A stretch of DNA of 64,000 bases from Vigna angularis (GCF_016808095.1 NC_068972.1:11466383-11530382); one strand, 5' to 3'. Positions 46,418 to 60,180 are shown, numbered from the stretch's first letter. A program made the numbers and translations. Notes: generated from the sequence alone by a model not told the origin.

Positions 46418-49400
46418 CTAAAGTTAGATACGAGGTTATTTAGCAGTGATCATTCTCTTACTGTATTATAAGAAGTGAAGAGAAGATTTAGGGGATTTAT
46501 ACGTCAATCGGGTTTTCATTATATGTGTAGGGTTGTAATTTTAATACAGTCAGATGTTATCTTATTTAGGAGGATTAGCTCTGTTTGTCTTTTCTCACAA
46601 TTCATAGTTTGTAACCATCTTTCTCCTCATTCTTTTTGTTGAAGAGGATTGATTGTAAAAGGGTTGTTGCAGAATATTGGTAAATTATAGCATTGAGATT
46701 GAGCTTGTTATAGTTGTTAATGAGAAGGAAATATCCAATTTTTACTCATATAGCAACACATATGTTCCATGAATGTTATATATCAATATCTTCTTGTATG
46801 GAATAATTTGCTTTTGCTTTTGAATTCATACTTGAATTTTGCGTTTCCATGCTGAAAATACACCTCCCTTCAATTGACTGTTCATTAGAACATGAACATG
46901 AATACTTCTTGCACATTATATTTGTCTTACAATTCTTGTCAGGTGGTAACAGAAGGCTATTGCAAAAGATGATCCTGCACAATCAAAATGTCATCTGAAA
47001 GTTGATAAAAACAATAATTTTGGCATAAATTAGAAAGTCTAAACAACAGTGCTTTGACGAGTACTGCATGTGAGAAATTGAATTATTTGGATGACAGTGA
47101 ACACTTAAACCCCTGTTTTTCATGTGAATCATATTGCACCCAAAGGTTAGCTTGAAAAGGCAGATATTATTTTGTTGTGGCTGTGGATTTTTTGTTTGTT
47201 TGTGCCATGTTTCCACCATGCTCACAAATATCTGTGTATATTAACAATTAATAGAACAACTTCGTCAAAGATCACTAAATTAAATTAATGAATTTTTTAG
47301 TCAAGTATGGTTTAATTAAAAATAATAATTAAATTGTTAGGCCATGGTCAAATATAATCCAAGATTTAAAAGTCTGACCTCACGCATTTTGATGCCAAAT
47401 TTAAGCACGTTCGAAGTCATTACGGGTCATTATCCCACTACATATTTTGAATTATATTAATTAGAGTTTTATTATGTATGTATGAGTAAATAAACGGTAA
47501 TATGATGTACTGTATATAGTTAGAAAAGGATAAATTCTATCTCTAAAATATTATTTCATCACAGATGATTAATTTTAAATTTAGTCTTTATACACTTCTA
47601 TCTTCATATTAAAGCATCTCCAATAAAGGTCATATAACCAATAATAAACAACTAAAACTAAACAAGTTTACGTTGTACGTATCATCAAATTGGACAAGAC
47701 TCTTTCCTTCAAGGGAAATTAAAAATGAGATGAAATAGTGAAATCTATAAAAAAAAGTATAAATTAAAATCCGTGTTGTATCCCTGTATTCGAAGTTCTC
47801 ATAAACAAATATGAATTCGATATGATTCAAACAGATAAAGCCATCTGATAGGATGATAGAAGTATGATGTTTTCGTCGTCACATATGGAAGTTTGTGGCT
47901 TCAAGAGGCATCTTATGGCATATCCCCTCGTAATTAACGTTACTCTTTAAGTTAAGGGTTTTATGAAAGTTTGTATAAAACTATATGCACCCACAGTCCC
48001 CAAACCCATTTGACCGTTTTCAGTTTTATTTTATCTACTGCAGAATATAAAAGGAATATGTGGATCCATTTATTTTCCACATCTACTTACGCCCATGTTT
48101 TTGTCAAGAAATGTTTGTGATTCTTATAACCATTAGACGTGTAAGAAAAAATATGTATGTTGTGATAGAACTTATAGCCTGATGAATTAAGTTACGGAAT
48201 AAATTTGACTTAATTATTTGAAAACCCAAATATCTTAGAAATTATCCTCATTCATGAAAACCCACAAATTGCCCAAAAGATGCAATGTTTTTTATTCTGC
48301 GAACTTCTCCAAAATAAGGAGTGTGTAACGTCCATCTTTGTCATTTATTCTCAACTTCTCAAAGATTCAGAGATGATTTAATAGCACCTAATTTTTTGAT
48401 TTTAAAAGAATATGGTAAGTATTATCTCTGGAATGTAAATGCCATTATTTGTTGAAACAAAACAACTATTGCACGAGTGAAATCCAATAATTTTATTTGT
48501 CCTTTTTCCTTTTTACTCTATTTTGCCATGTTATCACCAAAAGAAAAAGTTAATAATATGTTAACAATTTTATGTTGCGATGAGAGAGACCAAATTATGA
48601 AAGATCAAAATCCTGCTCCCAGAAGTATCATATTAAACTAAAATCAGTTATGTTCATTCTGTGTCTCCTTTCTTGTCCTGAAAGGACAGAAGTATCACAT
48701 TAGCTTGGTACTTGGTTTACTATTGAAATAGAGAGGGTTTTCCGTGTTTGTACCTACACTTGTAAGGCTGTAAAGGATATATGGTCACTGCCAGTGAGAA
48801 AGGGGATTTCAGTAGTAAATGCAATAAAATATTATGTAGTTCAAGCACAACTCTGTCACTAACACCAGTGGAATAGTTTTTCGAACTTCATACCAACTCA
48901 AAGTAGATATCAGTGCCTTCTAGATTGCTGTTGTACAACTAATTTAACTACTGAACACTTGATCATTAACAATTTACCGGGACCTTATCAATCGCTGATT
49001 CGATAATGGGGTTGTGGCTGCAAACAGGATAAAAACATATGAGACGAACTCTAGAACTAACTTTTTTCTGCATAAGCTTTATGTTGTTAAACAACGGCAT
49101 AAAGCTTATTGAAATAAGTTTTAAAAGTTATAAGAATGTTAAATTTGATTTCATAATTTTAATCAAACATAGGGAATGCAAGGGAGGAATTAGAATTTTA
49201 GATATGATGTCAAGACAAATAAACTCTACAGAAAGAACTTCTTAGATGTCGACCTATATCCGGGCGTGGAAAGAATTACCCACTTTTTCTATCTCACTCT
49301 ACTAAGTATTCCTAAAATCCCATTCTAATCACAAAAGGATATTTGCACGTGAACGATTGCTTTCGTCAATTTAATACAAGTAGAAAATTGAAAATTCATA

Positions 49401-51223
49401 TCCATCAATTTTAATTAGAATACACTATAATTGAAAACTTTCCATTCTAAATAGAGATTTGTCTTCCAAATCCCACTCTGGATATATATGTATGTTCTTG
49501 CAAAAGCAAACATCAAAGATCATCTCTTCATTCTTCTCAGCTTTCACCTTTAACTAAATTATTAATAAGTGAAATGCTTCTGAATGTCCAAGGGGTTAAA
49601 GGGACAAACTAAAGTAGTCGCTTACAAACAACGAAGAGATTCACAACAGTCTATATAAATTTGGTTAAAAAATTGAGGAAAATTTACTTTACCCTTTCCA
49701 CGAGAAAGACTTGGGTGGAAATAACCCAAACGTGACATGTTGTGTTGGATACATTCAACAAGAAACTGATATCTCATTAAAATACCTTCATATTAAAGAG
49801 AAGCCACCGTGCCTCCAGGTACAAGGATTTATGTTCTATAATGGCTGCGGTAATATTGGGAGTAACTAATGGCAACCTCCGATGAAGCACAATGGTTCTT
49901 CCAACGAAAACCAAATCTTCTAGTTTACATTTTGGCACCATCTTTCAAGTTATTGCTCACTGTGGTTAATTCGTCATGATACCGAGAAACAAGAGTTTGT
50001 CTAAAATGTATGCTTAGAAACACCGCATGAAATCCCCGTTCTACTTCTTACCTTAAAATCAGAGGTGGGATTTTCGACAGAAATCTAAACTTGACCTTTG
50101 CTATCTAAAATTACATAATCTAATATTCCTAAAAATAATCATATGAATATGATAGAAAACTGAGCCATTTATTCAATAAATAAAAAGAAATCTGTCAGAA
50201 GTCACATTCTTGGACCTGCTACATACTTTTATAGTAACTGTGAATTTAAGAACAAATGGCTTAATTTCAGGGATATCAGGATAAAAAAGTATGACCCACA
50301 TTTCATAACACAGATGTAAACATCTTGTCCGGAAAATAGAGCACTCAAATCCTTCGACCATTAAGTAAATGAAATGAAACTCAACTAATTCATTCTAGAT
50401 AATATGAACAAGGACCCTTCACTTATATCAAACTTGATCAATCTTATTTTCATTGCATTTGCATTCTAGATAGCAATACTTCTCTTGGGCATTTCATCAA
50501 ACGGACTCTCGTCACTTCAAAATTGCTCGTTTCTAAATATGATTTGATCATGACATTACACGAGGAATACCCAGAAATTAATACAAAGGAATGAAGTTGG
50601 CAGTTGTTTCAATGTCTAATATATTTAGAAACATAATGAAGCATCAAGCCACCTCGGACATCAAGAGCTCGTTGAATGGAAGACAGGTCTAGGTGGTGAC
50701 GGGACTATTCTTTTTTTCTGCCAACGGCGTCTAAGCGAAGAGAAGAGATGGTGTGAAGATATAGATGCAGGCCACAGAGAGAGTAGAAACAAGCCACCCA
50801 AGATTGATTACTTTAATGACATTGAAGGTGGGAACTTATCTAAAGACTTGACAACACATTCAAATTTGGAACCGATGAAAACGTGAAAGATCACATCACA
50901 TTTAGGTTAGTGTCCATCCAAGTCTTTCTTCCCTTTCCTATCTCAACATCCTCCATAAATATTCCTTTCAAATTTCAAGAGGCACGGAATGAAAGCCACG
51001 TTTAGATCCCAAGTCAGTAAACAAAAAAAACAGCAACCAGCAACTAATGGGACAAACCCCATCTGCATTTCAATATATATTTTTTTTCTTTTTGCAATAA
51101 TTCTGAACTCCAGAGTAAAAATAATGGAATGGATAAAGCATTAAACCACAGTACCAAAACTCAGTATTCAGTATACACACACTCACGCACACATTTCACT
51201 GAGTAAATGCAAGCAAGCACCTG
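46418..51223. other. Gene-free interval
   Basis: The DUF3527 3' UTR probably covers the first 200-300 bases. The rest shows no supported gene on either strand. The last few hundred bases before 51224 are likely the 3' UTR of the minus-strand Cys-rich gene. Confidence 0.55.
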
Positions 51224-51601
51224 CTAGGAGGACTGGGAAGAGAGTTTGAGGCATTCACTCTGGCATCTCCTAAGACAAATGTCATTCCAATTTGGCACTT
51301 GATGTTGGTTGACACAAACAGTGCGGGCACAGGCATCAGCACATGCATCAAGATCGGAAACACCACAAACCGTGACGCAGGTATCGGGAATGGGGTCTTT
51401 GGAGAAGGAGCCAACCTTCTTGAGCATCCTCTTGGATGTGCAGACCCTCTCACACACGAAAATTTCATCAGAACTCCTTTCCCTCCCTCGAGCACTCTTC
51501 AGCCGCTGCTCCTCTGCGTGCCGTTTCTTCACCCGAAACGCTTGCCCTGCAACCACCACAGGGATCGCCGCCCCCAAAAGCGACCACCAGATTTCAACCA
51601 T
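51224..51601 (-). CDS. Small conserved cysteine-rich plant protein with N-terminal hydrophobic segment
   Basis: 125 residues from a true ATG at 51601, single coding exon. MVEIWWSLLGAAIPVVVAGQ forms a hydrophobic anchor or uncleaved signal (about 4-20), followed by a basic segment (RVKKRHAEEQRLKSARGRER) and a C-terminal half with ten cysteines at 50, 54, 75, 79, 87, 91, 96, 109, 113 and 117. Most are spaced C-x3-C, as in disulfide-bonded helical-hairpin proteins of the mitochondrial intermembrane space. I have a sense of close relatives across plants but cannot name a function. The frame is more GC-rich than its surroundings and ends in two stops. A 5' UTR intron is likely: donor-like CGCCGCCG|GTAAATG on the minus strand near 51920 and acceptor-like GTGCAG near 51656. 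Confidence 0.8.
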   Translation of the reverse strand: MVEIWWSLLGAAIPVVVAGQAFRVKKRHAEEQRLKSARGRERSSDEIFVCERVCTSKRMLKKVGSFSKDPIPDTCVTVCGVSDLDACADACARTVCVNQHQVPNWNDICLRRCQSECLKLSSQSS

Positions 51602-51920
51602 TTCTCACCCACAAAGAACGAACAAATTCTCCTCCTCTTCTTCTAGTTCACATACTGCACACTCGCAACCACACGTTACAGAGTTTCAATCGTTAGTAAT
51701 TATTGTTAATCGTATACATATAGCAAACCCTAGACACGCGCGCGCGAAGCGAAACAGAGAGAACACTGTAATGTGTTGAAATGCAATCGGAAAAGAATGA
51801 GAAATGGAGTTCATATTATGCAACGAACTGAATAAAGACGATGCAAATTCGAAAGTGAGCGGCTTTGTCTAAGTGAGGAAATCAAAGAGTGAAGAGAGTA
51901 TTGCATTTACCGGCGGCGGA

Positions 51921-51985
51921 GAAGAGCGGCGGAGACAGCGAGGCGGTGCTTCTACGGCGTAAAACCCTCACTGAACTACTTTTTC
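51921..51985 (-). promoter_or_regulatory. Probable 5' non-coding exon of the Cys-rich gene
   Basis: A GC-rich island on the minus strand (CTGTCTCCGCCGCTCTTC...) ends in a good donor GCCG|GTAAATG and lies about 260 bp before the acceptor upstream of the start codon. In this AT-rich region it stands out as transcribed leader. Inferred from splice-like signals only. Confidence 0.5.
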
Positions 51986-53246
51986 ACAACAATGAGCCAT
52001 CGGTATTTAGGTTTCTTGGGGTTTTTCCTACAAGACTAGAAAAAGAATATTCGTTCACTTTCCATTTAAAAAAAATAGGAAAATTCTTATTGGACTGGCA
52101 TTTGTATCTACTTTTTAATTATAATAATAAAAATAAAAAATTCATTTTTATCATTTTTTATTATTTTATTTTAAGTAATTAATTAAATTTAAAAATAATT
52201 ATAAAATTTTAAAAATAAAAATAATTTATACTGATGAAAAAATCGATAATAAAATGTAAAAGGTTACTAAAAACAATACTATTATTCTTTATTAACGACT
52301 GTAAATTATAAATAATATAATATAAGTTGTATTTTTGTGGATTCATTATGTTCTTAATTAATCTAAAAATATATAGTCTTAGTTTATTTTCACGCTTTTC
52401 ATTTATTTAAAACTTGTACCGATTTTGTATATTTTTAATAAGTGTTTTAATTTATTTTTAGCATCTTATTAAAGTATTTGCATTATCAGTCAATTAAAAA
52501 TATTTTAAATACAATTTTTTAAGTATTTATTTATTCGAAATTTGGTCATTTTACGGTTTAAGTAGCCTTCAAATATACAGATGAATTAAATTATATGGAA
52601 GGTAATTAAAAAGTCATAGACGAACTTATTCTTACCCATCATAAAAAAATATTTTAAATATTGTAACCACAATTTCCTGAGGACATACAATAGTGTAGAA
52701 ACTAATTAACTGTTAAAATATTTTCTGAAAAATATACATATAAATACTTTAAAAATCATAGCTATGAATTTTGTGAAATTCAATTCAATTTAGTTTCAAT
52801 AACTATTTTTTATGTAATTCAATAATTCTATTTAGGAAAGATTCAATCATAAAATTTAAAGAAGTCTAAGAATCTAATTCAATAATTCAACACAAATTTG
52901 TTTGAGTTCAACTAAGAATAACAATGTAAGGCACGATTTCACCATACTACATTCTCGTTCACTTTCATCCATTTCTCTTCCACAGATATTAGATTGTGAA
53001 TGTGTTTCACATTGTATGTCTCATATATCTCGATGACAACCTTGTAGAAACCAAAACCAAGCATTGTTTTTATGTACATAAACCAAACACTAAAGGAATA
53101 TATTACAGAAACAAACCCAGACATGAACTTAACTCTTTTATTTATTGTATCAATCCTTATCCCAGATCACAAGATGCTAACAAGTGTTATTTTTTGGTGT
53201 AACATTACACTACCAACCCAGTAACTAACGTAATCCAATTCAACAT
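51986..53246. other. AT-rich spacer between two minus-strand genes
   Basis: No gene seen. The right end probably includes the caleosin 3' UTR; the left end is the Cys-rich gene promoter. Confidence 0.55.
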
Positions 53247-54843
53247 TCAACCCATCTTAGCATCAGCAGAACCTGCATGCATTTTAGCACAGTATTCAAA
53301 CAAGCTCCCATCAAAGCATCTTCTTACAGCTTCTTTAGACAGGAAGCCTTCCTCATCCTTAGCCAGAATGTACAGAGCCCCCCATTCAAATTTAGCAGCC
53401 AACCTGTCACATTCCTATGTCAAATTATGCCATAAAACTAAAGTTGAGATCGATGTCAGAATTAATAATACTCACCACCCAAATGGGTCAAACGCATTTC
53501 GGTTTCCTTCTGTCAGATCCCACATCTCCCCAAGTGTGAGCTTGTCCGGAACTGTACGAGCATACTTACTGAACATGTTCTCAATATTCGCTGGCACATA
53601 ACTGTGGTTTATTTCATTAAGTACAAATCAATGTCCAAGAAGAGGTTATTTGGCAGTCATAACTGACAGATTGTTTGTTAATCCAAACTAATTTCACTTA
53701 CCGTCCTTCTGTGTCATAAACTCCAGAGTCACTTCCATGTTTTGCTTTGTGTATGTTATGTATGTAGATGGGGAAAAGGAGAGAAGGGATCCAACTCTGT
53801 GCAAGTACAAATTCAAAGATGAGCCTAAAAATTTCTTTTGGCTTTATTTTTTACTCTAAATAAATCATCGACAAGCTAACAACTGATATGCAGATTCTTA
53901 ATATATGAATAGTGTAAAATGCGCTTAAGAGCTTAATCCCAAAAGTATATACAGCATTTTGTATTGTTCATTTTGTCCCCTTTTGGTTCTAACTACCTAA
54001 GGAAAAAAGAAAAATCAAGAATGACTCACAGGCTGAGTAGGGAAACTCAATCCAATATTGATAACAATGGCCATTATAGCAGATGCAACAATATTAAATC
54101 CAAGAGAACGCATCCCTGATAAACAAAGATAAAAGAACTTTAGATACGGTCGATGACAATGTCGACCCTGTTGGAAATCAAAACTCTTACCCTTGTAAGT
54201 CTCCCAAGGGTAAATGATACCATTGCCATCTTGATCAAAAAAAGCAACATGCTGCTGAAGAACAGACAAGTCATTGTGCTTGTGGCCCTGTGTTCCTTGA
54301 GGGTGGCTTGCATCAGGAGCTTTCAATGCTCTGGGCATGTCTGAACACGTCCCATGAAAAAAAAATGGCTTGGTTACACATATAAGAGGAAATTTAAATC
54401 CATTTATAAGAAAATTGGTAAAGGTACTCTATGCTTTCTATGTCCTTGTTCTTCAAAATGAAATTTACTCGGAAATCAAAACTTAAAAGAGGCAATATAC
54501 TTACTTATACATATAGAGGTGTCTTCGCAAATTGCAACATAAAGGGAGAGAAATCATGAAGCAATAGTAATAATGCGGTATGAACCACGATATTGACAAA
54601 AAGTATTCATGCATGGTCCTTTGGATATAGTAACAATATTAATGCAGAAAACAAATATGACAGCCCATCTTATTAGAATCTGCACAAATTAGTATGATCC
54701 TACAACGTTACTTCAGTTTTGGACTAATACTTACATGGCTTTGGCAGAGAATTTTCCAAATCATTTCTGACCCTTCTCTGTGTAGTAACCGGTGCCTTTT
54801 CAGCTTCAGTCATCAATGAATCCCTCTCCATCACTGTAGCCAT
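53247..54843 (-). CDS. Caleosin / peroxygenase
   Basis: Six coding exons on the minus strand: 54843-54735, 54340-54191, 54115-54030, 53796-53702, 53601-53476 and 53403-53247, coding for 240 residues with every junction GT-AG and in frame. Features in order: [16 protein letters not shown] (35-50), a single Ca2+-binding EF-hand loop [12 protein letters not shown] (72-83), a membrane segment (about 90-110), a proline knot (about 112-124, [13 protein letters not shown]) and a C-terminal cytosolic part ([20 protein letters not shown]). Histidines 67 and 135 match in spacing the haem-ligand pair known in Arabidopsis PXG1. The enzyme family is haem-dependent and uses fatty-acid hydroperoxides to epoxidise or hydroxylate lipids, on lipid droplets or ER. 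The N-terminus is short, as in the non-seed caleosins. Two TATA-like stretches lie 40 and 100 bp upstream on the minus strand. Confidence 0.94.
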
Positions 54844-54942
54844 TATGATATTAATATGCTTCTTCTCTTTCTCACTGATTCGTGTATATATATATCTTCG
54901 TTTTGGCCTCTCCTTTTATGGAGGAGCTAGTTGCATCACCAA

Positions 54943-54955
54943 TAAATTATATATA
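54943..54955 (-). promoter_or_regulatory. Possible TATA box of the caleosin gene
   Basis: GTTATATATAATT on the minus strand is about 100 bp before the start codon. A second candidate, GATATATATATAC at 54883-54895, would leave an unusually short leader. Confidence 0.4.
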
Positions 54956-57444
54956 ACTTGTTGGAGACAGTAGAAAGAGCCAGCAAGTTCCACCAAGTTA
55001 CGTGGCAAACATGCAGAACATTGAAGTGCATATTGTGCCAACTGCTAAGTTGAGAAGTGATGCATGTAATTGTTTTGTCGGTTCCTTGTCGTCTCTGAAT
55101 ACCTCTCTCAGTGTCGAACATACCCAGTCCCTAGTATTCATCAGTTCGGCAGAAATTTACATATTCTTTCACTAATCGATGCCATGTTTCGACGCGACAG
55201 CTTAATTTAATCAATTTTGAATTATTGTTTTTGGAAATAGAATTTAAAAAGGCTGTGTAATTCTAATTAGAAAATGTTGTGGAGATAAACAAATTAATCA
55301 AAAAGTTGCTTGGTAAATTTGTTTTCAAAACTTTCAAAATAAACTTACAACTTTTTAACAGATACTTATGATATAGCACTACCGCTTTTAGAATAATAGT
55401 TTTTATTTTCTAAGAGTAATTTTTAACGTGTTAAGAAAATAGTTTTAAAAAAATGTTTTTTTGTTATCTATAATATGATTAAAATAAATTGCTATAATTA
55501 TAATTACTAAAAAATACATAAAATATTCTAAACATTTTTAAATAATTTTATCTAAATTTATATTAATAAAGCATTTTTTTTAATTAGTGTCTATACTTAA
55601 TACTATTAGTGTATATATTTATAAATAATTTAAAATCTCAACCATTAATAAATATAGATCATACATAAAAAAATTATTTCGTGTTAAATAAATATTAATA
55701 CTTTATTCATTCTAAGCTTCTAGGATTTATAATCAACTTAAAATATTAAAGTAAGTTTCAAAAAATTTAATATTACTTTTCTCTCAAAGAACTTTATGCC
55801 ACAACTCAACATTTCAAAACCCATCAAAATTCTATTACATTAGCTTAAACCTTTTATTTTATATCGCACAAATTTCACATTTTAAGTATTTTAATTCAAA
55901 ATATCATTCAACATTCAATATATCATTCAATTAGATTAAATCCTCAATTCAAAACATATCCAAATCAATAAGACTAAGTATACTCTATAGGACTTTGGTC
56001 ACTCCCACTAAAAATAATTATTCTGCCAAAGGTTTTATTTCAAATTATGAGTTTTTATCCTTTACAAATTAATTTGCAAAAGTTTTTTAGATATTTTATA
56101 TTTTCATCATTCTTTTATTGCAGAAATTTACAATAGTCTTTAATAATCTTTTATATGTTGATATTTTATTTATATTGTGAAGTTTTTCTTTTTAGGATTT
56201 TAACCTTCCCGCTACGTTTTAAAGCCTCTTTTATTTACCACTATTTTTATTTACAACTATTTTAGAGAGTTTTAAAATTTTCATTTGTATAATTTATTTT
56301 GTGAGTTTATTATTTTATTTTACTTGTGTTATTTCTAATTTCTTAAATACAATAATTGATAGTAATTAAAAGCTCTTGTAGATGATAATGTATATGACTA
56401 TTAACGTACTTATATTTTTGTGTTAACAATATTTATTTGTAAACTTTTTTTTAATATTTTAATTATGACAAAAGACAAGACAAACCTTTATCAAAATGTT
56501 CAAATATATATCATTAAAACATTTAATTTTCAAAATTATCATAATAACATAAAAATAATTAAAATCAAAACATAATTATAACTTAATCCATAATTACACA
56601 AAATTCATAATAGATTAAATATAGTTTTATCTTAAAAAATATCATAAACACACTAAATTTTGTTAGCAACATATGATCTTCTTGTATCTAAAGAAGAAAC
56701 TTAGACTCATTTGGATCACCAGTTTGCTAAAATGATAAATAGATATATTAAAGTGAAATAATCTATGACATAGCGTGATATGCAAGAATAAAAAGAAAAC
56801 AATAAGACAACAAATTAGAGTGAATATAAAACTATCCATTGTTTAGTACGTTTGTCCTCCATACATACTAAAGTTCTAATATAGTAGCCAGCTTTAAGTA
56901 TTGAACGTCTATAGATTCTAACCATTTTTTACTTTAAGCCACATCCCGACACTTTCATGTGAAAATTATTGAACTTTTGTTAGACGTAAGTAGTTCACAC
57001 AACTTTTGGACACAAGATACATACATTACACGACACCATTTGACTCACTTAAAGGTTTAGGGTATGTTTAGAGAAAGGAAAAGGTTTTTTTAACGACTTC
57101 TTAAAAAAAATCTATATAATAGTTTATGATTAGTCTATTTTAAATATACGGACCAATAAAATACTAACACATAATCTATTGTCAAAAAGTTATTAAAAAA
57201 AATTAAGATATCATAGTCTAGAAACTTGTTCGTAACATTTTTAGAAGAGAAAAAGAAAAAATAAAAATAAAATTAACATCTCTATAAACTAAAATTAACT
57301 TAACATACATAATGCCTCCATGTAAATGACCGTATTAATAAAATAGAAAAGAAAAAGATCAAATGAAAAGCAACCAGAATTATGTTTGACAACATATAAT
57401 CATATGAAACAGTCCAGGAAGAAAATAAAAGCATCTGAAAGCAC
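54956..57444. other. Gene-free AT-rich DNA
   Basis: No supported gene, RNA or element boundary. Confidence 0.6.
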
Positions 57445-57764
57445 CTGCATCGGAGTTACTAAAACCCATATTGGATTTGTCAGCAACACATTCAAGGACC
57501 TGAAAAATAAGACAATTGCAACAAAAATATTAAGCAAAGAGAGAGAAGTTGGGTTCACTATCACCAACACAACACAAACATGTCTATTCTGAAATGCAAC
57601 ATTCAAATAAAATTTGTATGATGGAATAATCACCCATCAATTGCAGCCACAACAAGCCAACCAAACATCCCAACAGTACCATTTCCATGCTTTTTCAATT
57701 TCCGTGCAGCTGTAATCGCCACTGCCTCGTTCTTGAAAACTTGATAGAAATAGTAGTAAATGCC
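57445..57764 (-). pseudogene. PXN: Peroxisomal NAD-carrier (PXN-like) gene remnant, two exons
   Basis: Minus-strand exon A (57764-57634, after a clear TTTTCAG acceptor) reads GIYYYFYQVFKNEAVAITAA and HGNGTVGMFGWLVVAAIDG. Exon B (57499-57445, acceptor TTTTTCAG) continues in frame with SLNVLLTNPIWVLVTPMQ and ends at a GTGCTTTC donor-like site. From memory this is the second repeat of the mitochondrial-carrier family member PXN (At2g39970-type), with intron positions kept. Exons before and after could not be found. VTRMQ, usual after NPIWV, here reads VTPMQ. I take it as a truncated copy made at the DNA level. Confidence 0.75.
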
Positions 57765-58159
57765 CTGAAAACAGAAAAATAAGCATTTAGATAACTACCC
57801 CACAACCCACTGAGTAGTCATGTTACTTTGTTTTTGGTTTAATGGTTTCCCACACCACATGTATCCTCGTTCAGATGTAATATTGTCTAAGACACAATCA
57901 AACATTAAGTTTGAGCACCACTTTCAATAAATATTTGAATCTAAATTCATCAGGTTATTGGAGACTAGCCCCTTTCGCAACACAGTCTCATTTACAACAC
58001 ACGGAGTCTTAAGGCTTGAATTTTGCGTCTTATAAGAGGTGAATTCCAAATAATAAGCAATGTACTGTAACAATTCTGTACCGCTCGAGCCTAATCCAAA
58101 GCACATATGTCGAGGAGAAAAGATAACAAATATTGTACTGTAGAGATAGGGTATAAATA

Positions 58160-58170
<11 letters not shown>

Positions 58171-58254
<84 letters not shown>
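58171..58254. repeat. (TA)n microsatellite
   Basis: About 84 bp of TA, preceded by a (TG)n run. Confidence 0.95.
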
Positions 58255-58257
<3 letters not shown>

Positions 58258-58368
58258 GACCTTCTTCTTCATATGAATTAGAGATCCAGAAGTTTTTCTT
58301 TAGGAAATAAAGAAGTCTAAGAGTTTACAAGAGGCGATTAAAAGCCATACTTGCGCTTCCACTTTGCA

Positions 58369-58640
58369 ATGTCAATCTTGGTTTCTCCACCGGAACTTGA
58401 AATGTTATCTGGCACTGGAAGTGGAGAAAAGGAATATATATTGAAAGTGGAAACCCTAAATGGATTTTACACTAAAGGAGCGACATACGGTACCTCTAAG
58501 AATCTGACCTTGTGGACCTTAGGAATAACAAATTCACTGGTGGATTGACCTTGTCTTTGCAGGAGACGAGCTTATTAGAGGAATTTGTTGTGTCCAACAA
58601 TCCATTAGGTGGAGATATCAGGGTCCTAGGTTTGAAAATT
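58369..58640 (+). pseudogene. Leucine-rich-repeat-like fragment
   Basis: Two overlapping frames show LRR-like spacing: KNLTLWTL in one, then LDLRNNKFTGG and TSLLEEFVVSNNPLGGDI in the other, shifted by one frame near 58510. No kinase, membrane helix or start context is present. It may be debris of a receptor-like kinase extracellular domain. Confidence 0.4.
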
Positions 58641-60137
58641 GGGGATTTTCAGAACAATTTCAGATTTAATGCAAATGGAGAACACCAACATTGTTCTGGG
58701 TTCGAGTCACATACCTCTACACAGTGAATCAAAACGGACATTCTCCACCGAGCTTCGTCTCCTTCGAGTTAACGTCGAATGACCTTCGATTGAACGTCAA
58801 TCAAGCAGATGGTCTGTTAAGTGATGCAAAGAGGTTTTCAGTGTTGAACTTCGTGGAAAGAGCGCGAAAGGAATTCGAGTGGGGAGCGCGAGAAAGAATT
58901 TCTTAGTGCCGAAGGAAACCGTGAAGGTTTATAAAAGAATAAGGAAGTAAAAATAAATAAAGGTGAAAAATGTAATATAATTGGTTAACGTTATAAACTT
59001 CTTCAAAAATACTTAAAATTGTCTATTATTATTATTTTAAACAATCTATCATATTATTTAAAATCATGTTAATTTGTGATTTTTGAAAAATAATTCCTTT
59101 TAATAAATTTTTTTTTTTTTAGTTTTTTACATGTTCTCAACTTATTGTTGTAAAAGAATAAAAAAGAAGATGGAATAAAAAGAAAAGGAAAATAATGTGT
59201 CGGATTACTCTGTACATATACAAAGTTAACAAAAGAGTACTATTATTCCGTATACTCAACAAATTTTTAAACACACTTTATATATGATTGTAATTTTTTA
59301 TTTTTTATAAAAATAACAGTTAATTTTTTTTAATGACCTAAATATTTCTAAAGTTAGCTGTGATGTAAAAGAAAACATTTTCCTAATGTGTATTACTGTA
59401 GCTACTCCACTAATGAATGCAATGGAGTTGAAAATGATTGGGTAATGTACAAACACTCTTTAATTAGTGGAAACCCTTCTGTCAGATTCAGTAGTGATGG
59501 TCAAAACTACTTCGATTTCAATGGTGCAAGACAACCGAAGATCATTTGGTAAAACCACATGTAAAGAGTTGGATTCTTAATCTACAGAAATATAATTAAA
59601 TTAAAGCATAGAAAACCACTTAATCTAATTAATTAATACACATTATGCTGGTTTCTACTGGTTTATGGTATGCAATGCTGGGAGTTATACGTTGCTTTAT
59701 TTTCTATCAGTGTCTTTAACCTTGGCTCTCGGGTATTGCATTCTCAGCTCAATATTAATATTCATTTCTATTCAAAACAATAAAAAACTCAGATTAAATT
59801 AAGTCGTGTTTTTGTATTTCTTTTTAAATCTAACTTACTGTTAATAACATTGGATTAAATTTAATTATTTAGGAAAAATTAAATATAATTTACTAAAATA
59901 TTTAATTTTCAAAATTTTAAATATAATTTCTTAAATAAATTATATAATTGTTATTGATAAAGCTACAGAAAAAAGTTATAACTATAAATTAAATATTAAA
60001 TCTAAAATAAATAATAATTTTTCATTATGATTTTAGTTGAATTTGTAACATCGATTTTAATAGAGTAAAACTACGAGGTTAAAAAAAATGATATTACAAA
60101 AATATACAAGCATACTATACACACATCCTTCAAACAT

Positions 60138-60146
<9 letters not shown>

Positions 60147-60180
<34 letters not shown>
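60147..60180. repeat. (TA)n microsatellite
   Basis: About 34 bp of TA repeats. Confidence 0.9.

Noticed and set aside
58690..58715. GGGTTCGAGTC resembling a tRNA T-loop
   Set aside because: No acceptor, D or anticodon arm can be folded around it.
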